Source: Clostridium saccharobutylicum DSM 13864 (GTDB taxonomy: Bacteria; Bacillota; Clostridia; Clostridiales; Clostridiaceae). Taken from it: DNA of 64,000 nt. The stretch is from the NCBI RefSeq assembly GCF_000473995.1, contig NC_022571.1, forward strand, positions 4,971,001-5,035,000. Direction: 5' to 3'. The notes under the pieces were generated by a model. That model saw nothing but the letters and a program-made list of their open reading frames with translations, did not search any database and was not told where the DNA came from. This document shows, piece by piece, positions 52,853 through 62,313 of the stretch. The translations under genes were made by a program, and so were the position numbers. Within the stretch, counting starts at the first letter, position 1. Each line of letters starts with the position of its first letter.

Positions 52853-53275
52853 ATGATCGCAATAATTATAGGAACTCATGGAATTTTTTCAGAAGAATTA
52901 TTAAAATCATCAGAAATGATTTTTGGATGTCAAGAAAATATAGGAACTATTACTTTTAAGCCAGGAGAAGGTATAGAAAACTTAGTTGAAAAATATCAAA
53001 ATCTTATAAATAATTTGGACTGCAAAGACGGAGTTTTATTTATGGTAGACCTTTTTGGAGGAAGCCCATTTAATGCAGCAAGTATGATTGCAATGCAAAA
53101 TGAGAATATGGAAATTGTAACAGGTGTTAACCTTCCAATGTTATTAGAAGTCTTTGGAAGCAGAGAATTCTCAAGCATTGATGAATTAATCGGAATTGCA
53201 GAAAATGCAGGTAAAGATGCAATAAAGAGATTAATGAAAAATGTTGAAGCTGATTTAGATGAGGACGATTTATAA
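52853..53275 (+). CDS. PTS EIIA component, mannose family
   Basis: A 140-residue EIIA of the mannose/fructose/sorbose class. The phosphorylated His is in IIGTHGIFSEE (His9), followed by the FKPGEG and VDLFGGSPFNAA motifs typical of ManX/LevD. A sigma-54 promoter precedes it, and its stop shares a base with the EIIB start (TAATG). No EIIC or EIID gene follows on this strand before the next minus-strand gene, so the transported sugar is unknown. It may have a regulatory role toward LevR. Confidence 0.92.
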   Translation: MIAIIIGTHGIFSEELLKSSEMIFGCQENIGTITFKPGEGIENLVEKYQNLINNLDCKDGVLFMVDLFGGSPFNAASMIAMQNENMEIVTGVNLPMLLEVFGSREFSSIDELIGIAENAGKDAIKRLMKNVEADLDEDDL

Positions 53276-53757
53276 TGAAAATTGCATTAGCAAGAATTGA
53301 TGACAGATTAATACATGGACAAGTAACTACAATTTGGTCAAAAGAAACAAAATGCCAAAGAATCATTATTTGTAATGATAACGTAGCAAAAGATGAAATT
53401 AGAAAGACTTTATTAACCCAAGTTGCACCTTTATGTATACAAACTCACGTAGTTAGTGTAGATAAAGCAATTAGAGTTATTAATAATCCTAAATATGAAA
53501 AGGATGTTGTATTACTACTTTTCACTAATCCAACTGACGTACTTAGATTAGTTGACGCTGGCATTAATATTAAGAGTGTTAATATTGGTGGAATGTGTTT
53601 CAAAGAAGGTAGAACACAATTAACTCATGCTGTTTCAGTTAATGCTGAAGATGTAAAAGCATTCAAATCACTAAATGATAAAAACATTGAATTAGAAATA
53701 CGAAAAATTGCTTCTGATTCAAAATCTTATATTATCCCATTAATTGAAAAGATGTAA
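53275..53757 (+). CDS. PTS EIIB component, mannose family
   Basis: A 160-residue mannose-family EIIB. It begins MKIALARIDDRLIHGQVTT, with the phosphorylation site His14 in RLIHGQ, and continues with the usual FTNPTDVLRLV and NIGGMCF motifs (about 83 and 103). Length is normal for a free EIIB (about 160). It is translationally coupled to the EIIA gene by TAATG overlap. The operon ends here with a terminator about 95 bases later, leaving the membrane components missing. Confidence 0.92.
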   Translation: MKIALARIDDRLIHGQVTTIWSKETKCQRIIICNDNVAKDEIRKTLLTQVAPLCIQTHVVSVDKAIRVINNPKYEKDVVLLLFTNPTDVLRLVDAGINIKSVNIGGMCFKEGRTQLTHAVSVNAEDVKAFKSLNDKNIELEIRKIASDSKSYIIPLIEKM

Positions 53758-53851
53758 TTTATATAAATATGAAGCATATCTTTATTTTTATCGATATTAT
53801 TAGATAGGATTAATGTTAATTATAAATAAGCTGATTAAATTAAACTATCCC

Positions 53852-53890
53852 AAAAAGAGGTTCTTTACAATTACTGTAAAGAATCTTTTT
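53852..53890 (+). terminator. Terminator after the EIIA/EIIB operon
   Basis: AAAAAGAGGTTCTTTACA pairs with TGTAAAGAATCTTTTT, a strong stem with a T tail. The 270 bp between it and the next gene show nothing else. Confidence 0.85.
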
Positions 53891-54160
53891 ACTATTATCC
53901 ACTTCTTCTTTACTATAAAGTTTCTCATTGAAATTCAAGCTTATTAAATTTAAAGATCACTGATATTTCTGAAATTGTAACGATTTTAACTTGCTTAATG
54001 AACATGTAGGAATGGTTTATGCTATTAAAAATATACACTTCTTTTCTCTAATAACTGGAATAAGAGCACATTTATTTCTGTTATGCACCACCGTAATTCT
54101 AAATGCACATTTGTTTATCTCTAGTAATACCTCTATTTAATTTATATATATCTATAATTT

Positions 54161-54790
54161 CTAATGTTGCTTTTTAAAGCTTCTCAATTTCTGTTCAAAA
54201 TAATTCACTTGATCTTTTGTTTCTTGGATTTCACCTTTACTCAAACGTCCCCTACCAAGTCTATCACAAAGCGCAACTAATACAATTTCATCTATATCAA
54301 CTTCTTTTAACATGCTCTCCATGTTCTGAAACTTCATATCTTTAGTTACAAATAGACTTTGCATATGCCACCTTACAAGTGCGCTTACTTCATCAATAAA
54401 GGACTGTTCCTCATTAAAATGCTCTAAAAATTCTCTTGCCATACGCTCTCCTACAACATCGTGATTATAAGAAGTCATTCTTCCTTTTCTCATCTTAGTT
54501 GTAGGCTTCTTTCCTATATCATGTAACAAAAGTGCCCACATAAAAGCTCGTTTATGTTTACTCCTATTTCTGTTCTTTGCCCCCTCATCAACAACCATCA
54601 TAGTGTGAATAAATACATTTCCTTCTGGATGAAATTTAGGATTTTGAGGTACGTCATTCAATTCTTCAATCATTGAAAATGGATAAGTGTGTAAAGTTCC
54701 TTTATCTAATTCTCTGTAAAAAAAATCAGATGGTTTCTCATCATTTAATATATGTTGTTCTATATTTAAAAAAATGTCTTTATCGTCCAT
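54161..54790 (-). CDS. HD-domain phosphohydrolase
   Basis: A 209-residue HD-superfamily protein. The metal ligands appear as His in NVFIHTMMVVD (about 61), the HD pair in LLLHDIGKKPTT (about 90) and a later Asp in ALCDRLGRG (about 176). It resembles stand-alone HD proteins related to tRNA nucleotidyltransferase C-domains or to nucleotidases. The substrate (nucleotide, tRNA 2',3'-cyclic phosphate or other) cannot be decided. A monocistronic gene with AGGAG-like sequence before the ATG. Confidence 0.8.
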   Translation of the reverse strand: MDDKDIFLNIEQHILNDEKPSDFFYRELDKGTLHTYPFSMIEELNDVPQNPKFHPEGNVFIHTMMVVDEGAKNRNRSKHKRAFMWALLLHDIGKKPTTKMRKGRMTSYNHDVVGERMAREFLEHFNEEQSFIDEVSALVRWHMQSLFVTKDMKFQNMESMLKEVDIDEIVLVALCDRLGRGRLSKGEIQETKDQVNYFEQKLRSFKKQH

Positions 54791-55100
54791 AATATTCTCC
54801 TAACAATATTTAATAAAAATTATACGTCCATCATATTATCTAAAATAATAGCTTAAGGAATTCTCTCTACTTTATGCCAAAAAATATAACAAGCTTTACT
54901 CATAGTATTTTACTACTCACACTTATTGTTGTTTATGCTCTAATAACATAAGTTATCAGTAAAATATAACTCAAAATAATTAATTATTCCTATCTACTAT
55001 TTTTTAATATGTCTTACACTGTTAGTATATCAATTATTTACCCTAATATTCCTCATAAATTTAGAGTAACATTATAGAACTAAATAAAAATGTACAAGAA
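54791..55100. other. Gene-free stretch
   Basis: About 310 bp of A+T-rich DNA between the HD-domain gene and the glnK operon terminator. No frame with a ribosome binding site and no repeat is seen. It should contain the HD gene's promoter. Confidence 0.5.
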
Positions 55101-55176
55101 AATAGAGAATAATCTATTAATAAATCACACTACTAAAAATTATTTTAGTAATCTCAATAACAGATTATTCTCTATA
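55101..55176 (-). terminator. Terminator after the PII gene
   Basis: ATAGAGAATAATCT and AGATTATTCTCTAT form 14-bp perfect arms around a long A+T-rich loop that can form a further stem. It lies 54 bases beyond the stop. Confidence 0.65.
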
Positions 55177-55229
55177 TTTAATCTCAATATTATTCTTTTT
55201 TAATATTAGTCTTTATAAGAATATATAAC

Positions 55230-55568
55230 TTATAATGCTTTATTTCCTCTTTCACCAGTTCTAATTCTTACACATTCAACAATATCAGTAACAAATATCT
55301 TACCATCGCCGACTTCTCCAGTTCTAGCAATTGATGTAATTAACTCGATGACATCTTCTACTTTTTCATCTGCAACAACTATTTTAACTTCTATTTTAGG
55401 TAATACATTAGTTATTACTTCTGTACCTCTATGATATTCAGTCCATCCACGTTGTTGACCGCATCCCATAACTTGACTAATGGTTACTCCATTAATATCG
55501 TTATCCTTTAATGCCTCTTTGATATCCTCAAGTTTTGAAGGTCTTATAATTGCTTCTATTCTCTTCAT
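55230..55568 (-). CDS. glnK: PII nitrogen-regulatory protein (GlnB/GlnK)
   Basis: A 112-residue PII signalling protein: MKRIEAIIRPSKLEDIKEAL, then GVTISQVMGCGQQRGWTE, the T-loop YHRGTEVITNVLPK and the B-loop ARTGEVGDGKIFV, which binds ATP. The ATG 55568 with GGAGG nine bases ahead is preferred over 55589. It lies behind amtB, the usual GlnK-AmtB pairing, and should block the channel under ammonium excess. Position 51, a Tyr in uridylylated PII proteins, is Val here, so control by uridylylation is unlikely. Confidence 0.93.
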   Translation of the reverse strand: MKRIEAIIRPSKLEDIKEALKDNDINGVTISQVMGCGQQRGWTEYHRGTEVITNVLPKIEVKIVVADEKVEDVIELITSIARTGEVGDGKIFVTDIVECVRIRTGERGNKAL

Positions 55569-55725
55569 AATATATTTCCTCCTAATCATCTATCTTAATA
55601 TACACTATAGATTTATATCTTATTTTAATATTTTTTCTAATTAAAATCCATATTATAAATTATTTTAGATGAAATTATTTATAATAAACTTATACGTTAA
55701 ATATTATCAATTATCTTATTTTGTG

Positions 55726-56970
55726 TTAGTCTAATCCAGTAAATGCTGGATAAGCTGTTTCACCGTGTTCAACTACATCAAGACCATCAGCTTCTTCTAA
55801 GCTTCCAACTCTGATATCCATAAATAATTTCATAACCTTAAGAATTATAAATGTCATAACTCCTGCAAATATTATTGTTATTGCAATCGCTTCTATTTGA
55901 GCAATTAAAAGTTTAACATCTCCAAAGAAAAGACCATTCCATTGGGCTACGGAGTTAATTGATGTCTGTCCAAATAATCCTGTGGCAATGCCTCCCCAAA
56001 CTCCACCAATTCCATGACATCCAAAAGCGTCAAGTGCATCATCATAACCAAATTTAGATTTTACTGTACCCATAAAGAAGAAACAAATTGGAGATACTAA
56101 TGCACCTATTATAATTGAACTCCAAAGTGGAACAAATCCTGCTGCTGGTGTAATTGCAACTAATCCTACAACTACGCCTGTTGCTGCTCCAAGTACTGTT
56201 GGCTTACCATGTTTTACTTTTTCAATTAACATCCATGAAAGCATTGCTGCAGCTGCTGCAGTATTTGTTGTCATAAATGCATGTACTGCAAGTGGACCAG
56301 CTCCTAATGCACTACCTGCGTTAAATCCAAACCATCCAAACCAAAGTAATGCTGCTCCAAGAACTACAAATGGAATATTGTGTGGCTTATAAGACATCAT
56401 GCCATATCCACGTCTCTTACCTAATACAATACAAGCTACAAGCCCAGATACTCCTGAACTTATATGAACTACATTTCCACCTGCAAAGTCAACAGCTCCT
56501 AATGAACTAATTAATCCACCTGCACCCCATACCATATGAGCCATTGGATAATACACTAAAAGTGACCATAAAGCAATAAATATAAATAATGCTGAAAATC
56601 TCATTCTTCCTGTTAAAGATCCAGTTATAAGTGCTGGAGTAATTACTGCAAACATCATTTGAAATGCTGCGAAAAGTTCTTGAGGTATAGTAGGTGCATA
56701 TGCCGAAGGATCCGCTCCTACGCCATTAAATCCAAAGAAATTAAGTCCACCTATTATTCCATGAAAATCATTTCCAAAAGATAATGAATATCCTACTAAA
56801 ACCCACATCACAGATGCTAGCCCACAAATAAAGAATGATGACATTAATGTGTTTAAAACATTTTTTCTACGAACCATTCCACCATAAAAAAACGCAAGTC
56901 CTGGTGTCATTAATAATACAAGTGCTGAACAAATCAATATAAAACTGCTATCGCCTAAATTAATTTCCAT
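55726..56970 (-). CDS. amtB: Ammonium transporter AmtB
   Basis: A 414-residue Amt channel with eleven membrane segments. The start is preceded by GGGGGAC. Family motifs include MTPGLAFFYGGMVRRKN near residue 22, WSLLVYYPMAHMVWG (pore, about 133), and DAFGCHGIGGVWGG (about 310), containing one of the twin pore His residues; the other lies in HISSGVSG (about 160). The C-terminal tail (DGLDVVEHGETAYPAFTGLD) is of the type that PII binds. It is immediately upstream of glnK on the same strand. No start-proximal riboswitch is seen. Confidence 0.95.
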   Translation of the reverse strand: MEINLGDSSFILICSALVLLMTPGLAFFYGGMVRRKNVLNTLMSSFFICGLASVMWVLVGYSLSFGNDFHGIIGGLNFFGFNGVGADPSAYAPTIPQELFAAFQMMFAVITPALITGSLTGRMRFSALFIFIALWSLLVYYPMAHMVWGAGGLISSLGAVDFAGGNVVHISSGVSGLVACIVLGKRRGYGMMSYKPHNIPFVVLGAALLWFGWFGFNAGSALGAGPLAVHAFMTTNTAAAAAMLSWMLIEKVKHGKPTVLGAATGVVVGLVAITPAAGFVPLWSSIIIGALVSPICFFFMGTVKSKFGYDDALDAFGCHGIGGVWGGIATGLFGQTSINSVAQWNGLFFGDVKLLIAQIEAIAITIIFAGVMTFIILKVMKLFMDIRVGSLEEADGLDVVEHGETAYPAFTGLD

Positions 56971-57317
56971 AAAAAAGTCCCCCTTAAAATCAAAATAGAA
57001 TAAATCATGTTAATTATTTTTCCCTAATAATTTTTTCAATAAACATTAATTTTGAAAGTAAGTGCACATTACCTAAAAATAATCTTTTGTTTAAACTCAT
57101 CACAATATTGTAATTTTTTAAACAAAAAACGGTGTTCGAGAAGTATACTTTGTAAGTATATTTCTCGAACACCGTTGTTCTTATTTCATAGTATATTGCT
57201 TGTCTAAAAATTTGTCAATCATTTTTTAAATAAATTTTACATTTATAAAAATAAAATACTATCTTATTTTCATTCATAATATATTATATTATGCTTATCT
57301 ATTTAGTGTTATTCTTA
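56971..57317. other. Intergenic stretch with a strong hairpin
   Basis: A 347-bp gap holding the hairpin at 57129-57175 and an A+T-rich amtB promoter region. No coding potential. Confidence 0.55.
57129..57175 (-). terminator. Strong hairpin terminator after the phosphotransferase gene
   Basis: ACGGTGTTCGAGAAATATAC pairs over about 20 bp with its complement (loop TTACAAA region), followed by TTTTTTG on the minus strand. It lies about 140 bases past the stop of the gene at 57318 and upstream of amtB. Confidence 0.75.
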
Positions 57318-58262
57318 TTAAAATCTACTTAAATTTTTCTCTATTATAGTCTTTATATTTGCATATTTAGTAGGCATTTCATCCCTTTCACCAATTAATT
57401 GAATTAAGTTTACTAAGTCTCGAAGCTTACTTATATTATACCAATTATCACTAAGTGTATAATCTGACATCTTAGTATATTCCTCTTCAAATGCTCGTAC
57501 TAAATTATTATTAAAATATTCTTCATATCTAAAAAATTGTCCTATATCTTCTAATGGATGTCCAGCCATTGCAAATTCCCAGTCTAAAATTCCACACACT
57601 ATACCTTTATTTATTAATATATTCGTACCTTGAAAATCACCATGTACCAATCTAGAATCCTTATCAAGGTCTAACAAATTTTTCTCGTTTTGTTTAACTA
57701 CTTGTTTAATTTTATTTACGATGTCATTTCCTAAACGCTTCCTTACTCTTTCTCCAATAACTCTCTCATACCATAAATTAAGTGGTTCCAATTCTTCTTT
57801 TATATGTAAATCTGCATCTAAAAACCCAACCTTATTAAATTTATAACTATGTATTTTAGCTAATATCCTAGCAACTTCTTTAACAAATTTTTCATCCATA
57901 AAGTAACCTTCTCTTAAACATTGACCAATTGTTTTTCCTTCTATGTATTCATATATAGCATATTCTCTATTGCCAATCTCTAAATCAGTATCAACTCTAT
58001 ATATTCTTTGAACTGGTATCTCATCTTTAAGTATATTTAATAATTTTATATCTTTTTTGTAATCTTGTTCTTTATTAAAGAATACTTTTAAAATATATTT
58101 TGCATTCTTTGTTTTTATAATATAATTTGTAGTTCTACACCCTTCCTCCACTGGTACTATATTTATAATGTCTTTTTCTTCTAATATTCCTTTAAATAAT
58201 TTATTAATCTTAATATTATCAAGTTTCAAAAATGGTAGTGTTCGCTCCCAATTATGTTCCAC
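57318..58262 (-). CDS. Aminoglycoside phosphotransferase-family (APH-like) kinase
   Basis: A 314-residue protein kinase-fold enzyme. The ATP-binding Lys is in AKYILKVFF (about 67). The catalytic loop is RLVHGDFQGTNILI (Asp about 208) and the metal-binding Asp is in GILDWEFAMAG (about 228). The start is GTG 58262, placed by GGAGG eight bases ahead. Many relatives phosphorylate small molecules such as choline, homoserine or macrolides. The true substrate is unknown, and the family name should not be read as proof of drug resistance. Confidence 0.8.
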   Translation of the reverse strand: MEHNWERTLPFLKLDNIKINKLFKGILEEKDIINIVPVEEGCRTTNYIIKTKNAKYILKVFFNKEQDYKKDIKLLNILKDEIPVQRIYRVDTDLEIGNREYAIYEYIEGKTIGQCLREGYFMDEKFVKEVARILAKIHSYKFNKVGFLDADLHIKEELEPLNLWYERVIGERVRKRLGNDIVNKIKQVVKQNEKNLLDLDKDSRLVHGDFQGTNILINKGIVCGILDWEFAMAGHPLEDIGQFFRYEEYFNNNLVRAFEEEYTKMSDYTLSDNWYNISKLRDLVNLIQLIGERDEMPTKYANIKTIIEKNLSRF

Positions 58263-58368
58263 AAATATTACCTCCAGCATACTTTAATATATATTTTAAA
58301 TATATTAATTTTAAATTGTTAACATTTATTCTAGTTAATTAGTATATATCTTAAAACAAAATTAGAAA

Positions 58369-58400
58369 AGGTGTTCTAAAGAATTTTCTTTAGAACACCT
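58369..58400 (-). terminator. Terminator after the DUF1540 gene
   Basis: AGGTGTTCTAAAG and CTTTAGAACACCT form a perfect stem followed by TTTTC on the minus strand, 22 bases past the stop. Confidence 0.85.
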
Positions 58401-58422
58401 ACACTTTACATTAGTGAATAAT

Positions 58423-58581
58423 TTACTTTGCTGAAAAAGATTCACAATCTGTACATTCAGTTTTTGTTGGATTTTTTTCATGTGTACCTACTTGAATTGC
58501 TTCTAATGTACAGTAAGCTTTTGATTGAGCATGATATCTACATTGATCAACTGAACATTTAATACTTGAATTCATATCCAT
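58423..58581 (-). CDS. DUF1540 small cysteine-rich protein
   Basis: A 52-residue protein (MDMNSSIKCSVDQCRYHAQS..., ending TECTDCESFSAK) with Cys residues at about 9, 14, 24, 43 and 46. The CSVxxCxYH ... CTDCESF pattern is that of DUF1540, found throughout Clostridium. It probably binds a metal. AAGGAGTG precedes the ATG. Function is not known. Monocistronic with a strong terminator. Confidence 0.9.
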   Translation of the reverse strand: MDMNSSIKCSVDQCRYHAQSKAYCTLEAIQVGTHEKNPTKTECTDCESFSAK

Positions 58582-58742
58582 TTTTATCACTCCTTATCGC
58601 TTTATCATAAATAGTATTTGCAAATTAAATTTATATATGCTATTTATTTCATTCAGCGACATGATTATTTTATAATTCTTCAAAACTTATATTCATATTA
58701 TTTTTAACATGCCAATCGATATATACCTATTATTTATCTAAA

Positions 58743-60398
58743 TTACGATACTTGTAAGTTTTTCACATAATCATAAGCTTTTTCTATAGCCTCTGTTTTA
58801 GTTTCGTATATGTTACTTTCTCCAATCTTAACTGCAAATCCCATATTATTCAATACCTTCATAGGCTGTTCTTGAACATGTGTTAAATATAGCTTTATAT
58901 TTAACCTATTGCAGTGTTTATGTAATGTACTCAATGCATCCATTGCTGAAGCATCAACTGCATGAGTATGTCTCATATCTAAAATAACTACCTCTGTTGT
59001 CGCTTCTAGCTCTTTCATTTTTAAAATAAATTCTTGTACTACACCAAAAAACATTGGACCATTAATTTGATATACATTTATCTTTCCATCTGCCTTTTCC
59101 AGTACTGCTGCTAGTTCATCATCAAATGCTTTCTCGTTTACTAAATCCCTTATTTCAGTTGTTTCAGATATTCTCTTCATAAACAATGCCATAGTCATAA
59201 GCATTCCTATTCCAATCGCTACAACTAAATCAAATACAACCGTGCATACAAAGGTAACTAACAATACAATAACATCACTTTTAGGAGCTCTTAATAAAGC
59301 TCTAAATTGTTTCCATTCACCCATGTTATATGATACAACCATCAATATAGCAGCAAGTACTGTCATTGGTATCATTTTAGCAAGTGGCATTAGAACTAAC
59401 ATTGTAGCCAATAACACTAAAGCATGAACCATTCCTGATATAGGACTTTTTCCACCAGATCTTACATTTGCAGCAGTTCTTGCTATTGCTCCTGTAGCTG
59501 GTATTCCACCAAATAGTCCTGATACGATATTAGCTAATCCTTGTGCTACAAGTTCCATATTAGAATCATGTGTATCATTAATCATTCCATCTGCCACAAC
59601 TGCTGATAGTAATGATTCTAATGCAGCTAATATTGCTATTGTTATAGCTGGTGTAAATAATTTATTTATTGTCGAGATATTAATTGTTGGTGCAATTGGT
59701 GTTGGTATAGATGAAGAAATTTCGACAAATCTACTGCCTATAGTTTCTACAGGCAAGTTGAATAATTTAACTGCCAATGTAGCAATAATTAGTGCAATCA
59801 TCGATCCTGGTATTGTCTTATTAACCTTAGGCCAAAGAACTATAATAAAAATAGAACCTAATCCGATAATTAACGACCATATATTTAGCGAAGTAATATT
59901 TGCAAAATAACTCTCCCATTTCTGTATAAACTCTGACGGCACATTATCTATATGTAATCCAAAAAAATCTTTAATTTGTGTGGACATTAATGTTATTGCA
60001 ATACCTGCCGTGAATCCTATTGTAATTGTCTTTGGTATATACTTAATTAGTGATCCAAATCTTAATAATCCCATCACAACTAATATAATACCAGCCATTA
60101 TAGTTGCCGTAATCAATCCATTTAATCCATATTCCTGAATTATTGAATAAATTATTACAACAAATGCTCCTGTCGGGCCACCTATTTGAACCTTACTACC
60201 ACCTAACAAAGAAATAATAAATCCAGCGAATATTGCTGTAATAAGGCCTTTTTCTGGTGAAACACCTGATGATATCGCAAGAGCTATTGATAATGGTAAT
60301 GCTATTACTGCAACAATAATTCCTGCTATGATATCCTTCGCAACTTGTTGTTTTGTAATTTCCCTGTTCTTAATCATAGAAAAGAACTTGGACATCAT
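58743..60398 (-). CDS. SulP-family anion transporter (SLC26-like)
   Basis: A 551-residue SulP protein. The N-terminal membrane domain (about residues 15-400) contains the family pattern ALPLSIALAISSGVSPEKGL, a GGSKVQIGGPTGAFVVI motif and FGGIPATGAIARTAAN. A C-terminal STAS domain (about 435-550) has the loop LDMRHTHAVDASAMDALSTL with the conserved DASAMD. Members carry sulfate, bicarbonate or other anions; substrate unknown. AAGGGAAGTG lies before the start ATGATG. Monocistronic. Confidence 0.9.
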   Translation of the reverse strand: MMSKFFSMIKNREITKQQVAKDIIAGIIVAVIALPLSIALAISSGVSPEKGLITAIFAGFIISLLGGSKVQIGGPTGAFVVIIYSIIQEYGLNGLITATIMAGIILVVMGLLRFGSLIKYIPKTITIGFTAGIAITLMSTQIKDFFGLHIDNVPSEFIQKWESYFANITSLNIWSLIIGLGSIFIIVLWPKVNKTIPGSMIALIIATLAVKLFNLPVETIGSRFVEISSSIPTPIAPTINISTINKLFTPAITIAILAALESLLSAVVADGMINDTHDSNMELVAQGLANIVSGLFGGIPATGAIARTAANVRSGGKSPISGMVHALVLLATMLVLMPLAKMIPMTVLAAILMVVSYNMGEWKQFRALLRAPKSDVIVLLVTFVCTVVFDLVVAIGIGMLMTMALFMKRISETTEIRDLVNEKAFDDELAAVLEKADGKINVYQINGPMFFGVVQEFILKMKELEATTEVVILDMRHTHAVDASAMDALSTLHKHCNRLNIKLYLTHVQEQPMKVLNNMGFAVKIGESNIYETKTEAIEKAYDYVKNLQVS

Positions 60399-60933
60399 TT
60401 TAAATCACTTCCCTTTTTAATTATCATTGAATATGCTTACGCAAGTTCTAATTTATTGTTTTAATTACATTTTATTACATATACTTGTACAAATATACTA
60501 AAAACTTAATTATTTTACAACACTTATATTTAATTGCAAAAATGTAACATTTAATCACAATAAATTGAAAATATAGTATTTATACACAACCTTGTTATTT
60601 TAACATATATTTTTATACAAGTACATATAGTTTTAATAAGAAATCATCAATAAAAAAAGAGAAAATATAGAATTAATAACACTCTATACTTTCTCTACTT
60701 CCCCTATTTTTAATTTATTGCCATGCTTATTGCTAAAACCGCTATTGGCTAACCCCATCGAATATATATCATTTATAATTTCAATTTGTACTGATAGTTT
60801 TTTTATTTTTCCACGTATCAATCAAATTTATACTTATATACAATAATATTATTTTATTATATTTATTTATAATTTATGCTAATACAATTTATAATGACCT
60901 AATTAATTAAACTTGCTTACTTTTTTTATTGCT
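60399..60933. other. Gene-free stretch with hairpin
   Basis: About 535 bp between dapA and the SulP gene. The hairpin GAGAAAATATAGA / TCTATACTTTCTC (60659-60695) may terminate dapA transcription on the minus strand. No frame with a ribosome binding site is seen. Confidence 0.5.
60659..60695 (-). terminator. Terminator candidate after dapA
   Basis: GAGAAAgTATAGA-type stem (minus strand reading) followed by TTTTTTT. It lies about 240 bases past the dapA stop. Confidence 0.55.
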
Positions 60934-61797
60934 TTATATTAGTATATTGTCCAGCCTACTTTCTAATTCACTTGTTATATTAACCATTGGTAATCTAACT
61001 TCATCAGAATCAATTAAATTTAATTTCTTTAAACAATATTTTAATGGTGTTGGATTTGGTTCTGCAAACAATAATGGTATCATATTATATAAATCTCTCC
61101 ATTTTTCAAGTGCAGCTTGATGATTATTTTCCTTTACCAAATTGTACACCTCAATGAACTCTCTAGTTCTAAGGCTAGCCGAAGCCATTATTCCACCATC
61201 TCCACCAAGTGTAAGTGTAGTATAAAAATATGCATCTTCTCCTGTTAATATTGAAAAATCCTTTGGTCTATTGATTAATAGATCCGCTGTCTGTTTGATA
61301 TTACCTGAACAATCTTTTATTCCAATTATATTTTTAAGTTCAGCTAATCTAAATATAGTTTCATTTTCTACATTAGTTCCAGTTCTATATGGAATATTAT
61401 AAATTATAATATCTAAATCAGTAGATTGAGATATATTTTTAAAATGTTCATAAAGTCCTCTTTGATTAGGTCTTGAATAATATGGTGCTACAGATAATAT
61501 TCCATTTACTCTATTCCTCTCTGCAATTTTTAATTTCTTAACTACTTCGCTAGTATGATTACCACCTAATCCTGTATATACTTGTACCCTATTATTATTA
61601 TATTCCATTGTTTTACTTAAAACTTCTTCATATTCATCACACAAAATAGTAGGTGATTCTCCAGTAGTTCCAAGTGGTATAATTCCACTAACACCTTCAT
61701 CTATATAGTGATTTACCATTCTTTCATATGACTTAAAGTCTATCTTTCCATCTTTAAATGGTGTAAGTAATGGTATTATTACACCTTGTACTTTCAT
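60934..61797 (-). CDS. dapA: 4-hydroxy-tetrahydrodipicolinate synthase DapA
   Basis: A 287-residue class I aldolase-fold enzyme. The first step of the lysine branch condenses pyruvate with aspartate semialdehyde. The pyruvate-binding GTTGESPT motif is at residues 43-50, Tyr133 in IYNIPYRTG and the Schiff-base Lys161 in IGIKDCSG are present. Length matches DapA. AGGAGTG precedes the ATG. A lysine riboswitch and terminator lie directly upstream, which both supports DapA over other aldolases of the family (NanA, KdgA) and explains its regulation. Confidence 0.95.
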   Translation of the reverse strand: MKVQGVIIPLLTPFKDGKIDFKSYERMVNHYIDEGVSGIIPLGTTGESPTILCDEYEEVLSKTMEYNNNRVQVYTGLGGNHTSEVVKKLKIAERNRVNGILSVAPYYSRPNQRGLYEHFKNISQSTDLDIIIYNIPYRTGTNVENETIFRLAELKNIIGIKDCSGNIKQTADLLINRPKDFSILTGEDAYFYTTLTLGGDGGIMASASLRTREFIEVYNLVKENNHQAALEKWRDLYNMIPLLFAEPNPTPLKYCLKKLNLIDSDEVRLPMVNITSELESRLDNILI

Positions 61798-61837
61798 TAA
61801 TTAATACACTCCTTCGAATTTAATTAATTAAATAAGA

Positions 61838-62110
61838 AAACCCGTCAATATTCTGACGGGTAGAGTTAATCGTATAAAGCTTTAGAGAAATCAAAAATAA
61901 ATCTAATAAGTTAGTTTAATTTTAATTTTATCAATTCCTTGTAGCTCTCCACTTTCGTGACAGTTATACATATATTTTATGCATCCCCAGAAATAAATTT
62001 TTGCATAATTTAAATCTTCGGCCATAATACCTTTCCTTATAAGTCATTGTCTGCCGACTCATTATAAGTACTATTTATTACTGGCACCTCTACCTCAGGT
62101 TTCCGTATTA
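61838..62110 (-). promoter_or_regulatory. Lysine riboswitch (L box) with terminator
   Basis: On the minus strand the leader reads GAGGTAGAGGTGCCAGTA, then GAGTCGGCAGACAATGAC, AAGGAAAGGTATTATGGCCG, CTGGGGATGCAT and AACTGTCACGAAAGTGG, which are the conserved blocks of the lysine aptamer in order. The perfect stem CCCGTCAGAATATTGACGGG (61841-61860) followed by TTTTC is the expression-platform terminator. It lies 41 bases before dapA, so lysine should prevent read-through. Confidence 0.93.
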
Positions 62111-62313
62111 AATTACTTTAAATTATACTACTATATCTATTGCTTGTAAACACTATTGCTAAAAATTGTGAATGTTTTTGTCTAGATATTAATGAATATG
62201 TATTAGCATTGATATTCACAACATATACTTTTTTAAATACTGTAAATACTTTATATTTATTATTATGTAAATTATATAATTGATTCTTGACTTCTATAAA
62301 TCATACATAATAT

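Noticed and set aside
57318..58262. Annotating the APH-like kinase as an antibiotic resistance gene
   Set aside because: Only the kinase fold is visible; no feature points to an aminoglycoside or macrolide substrate.
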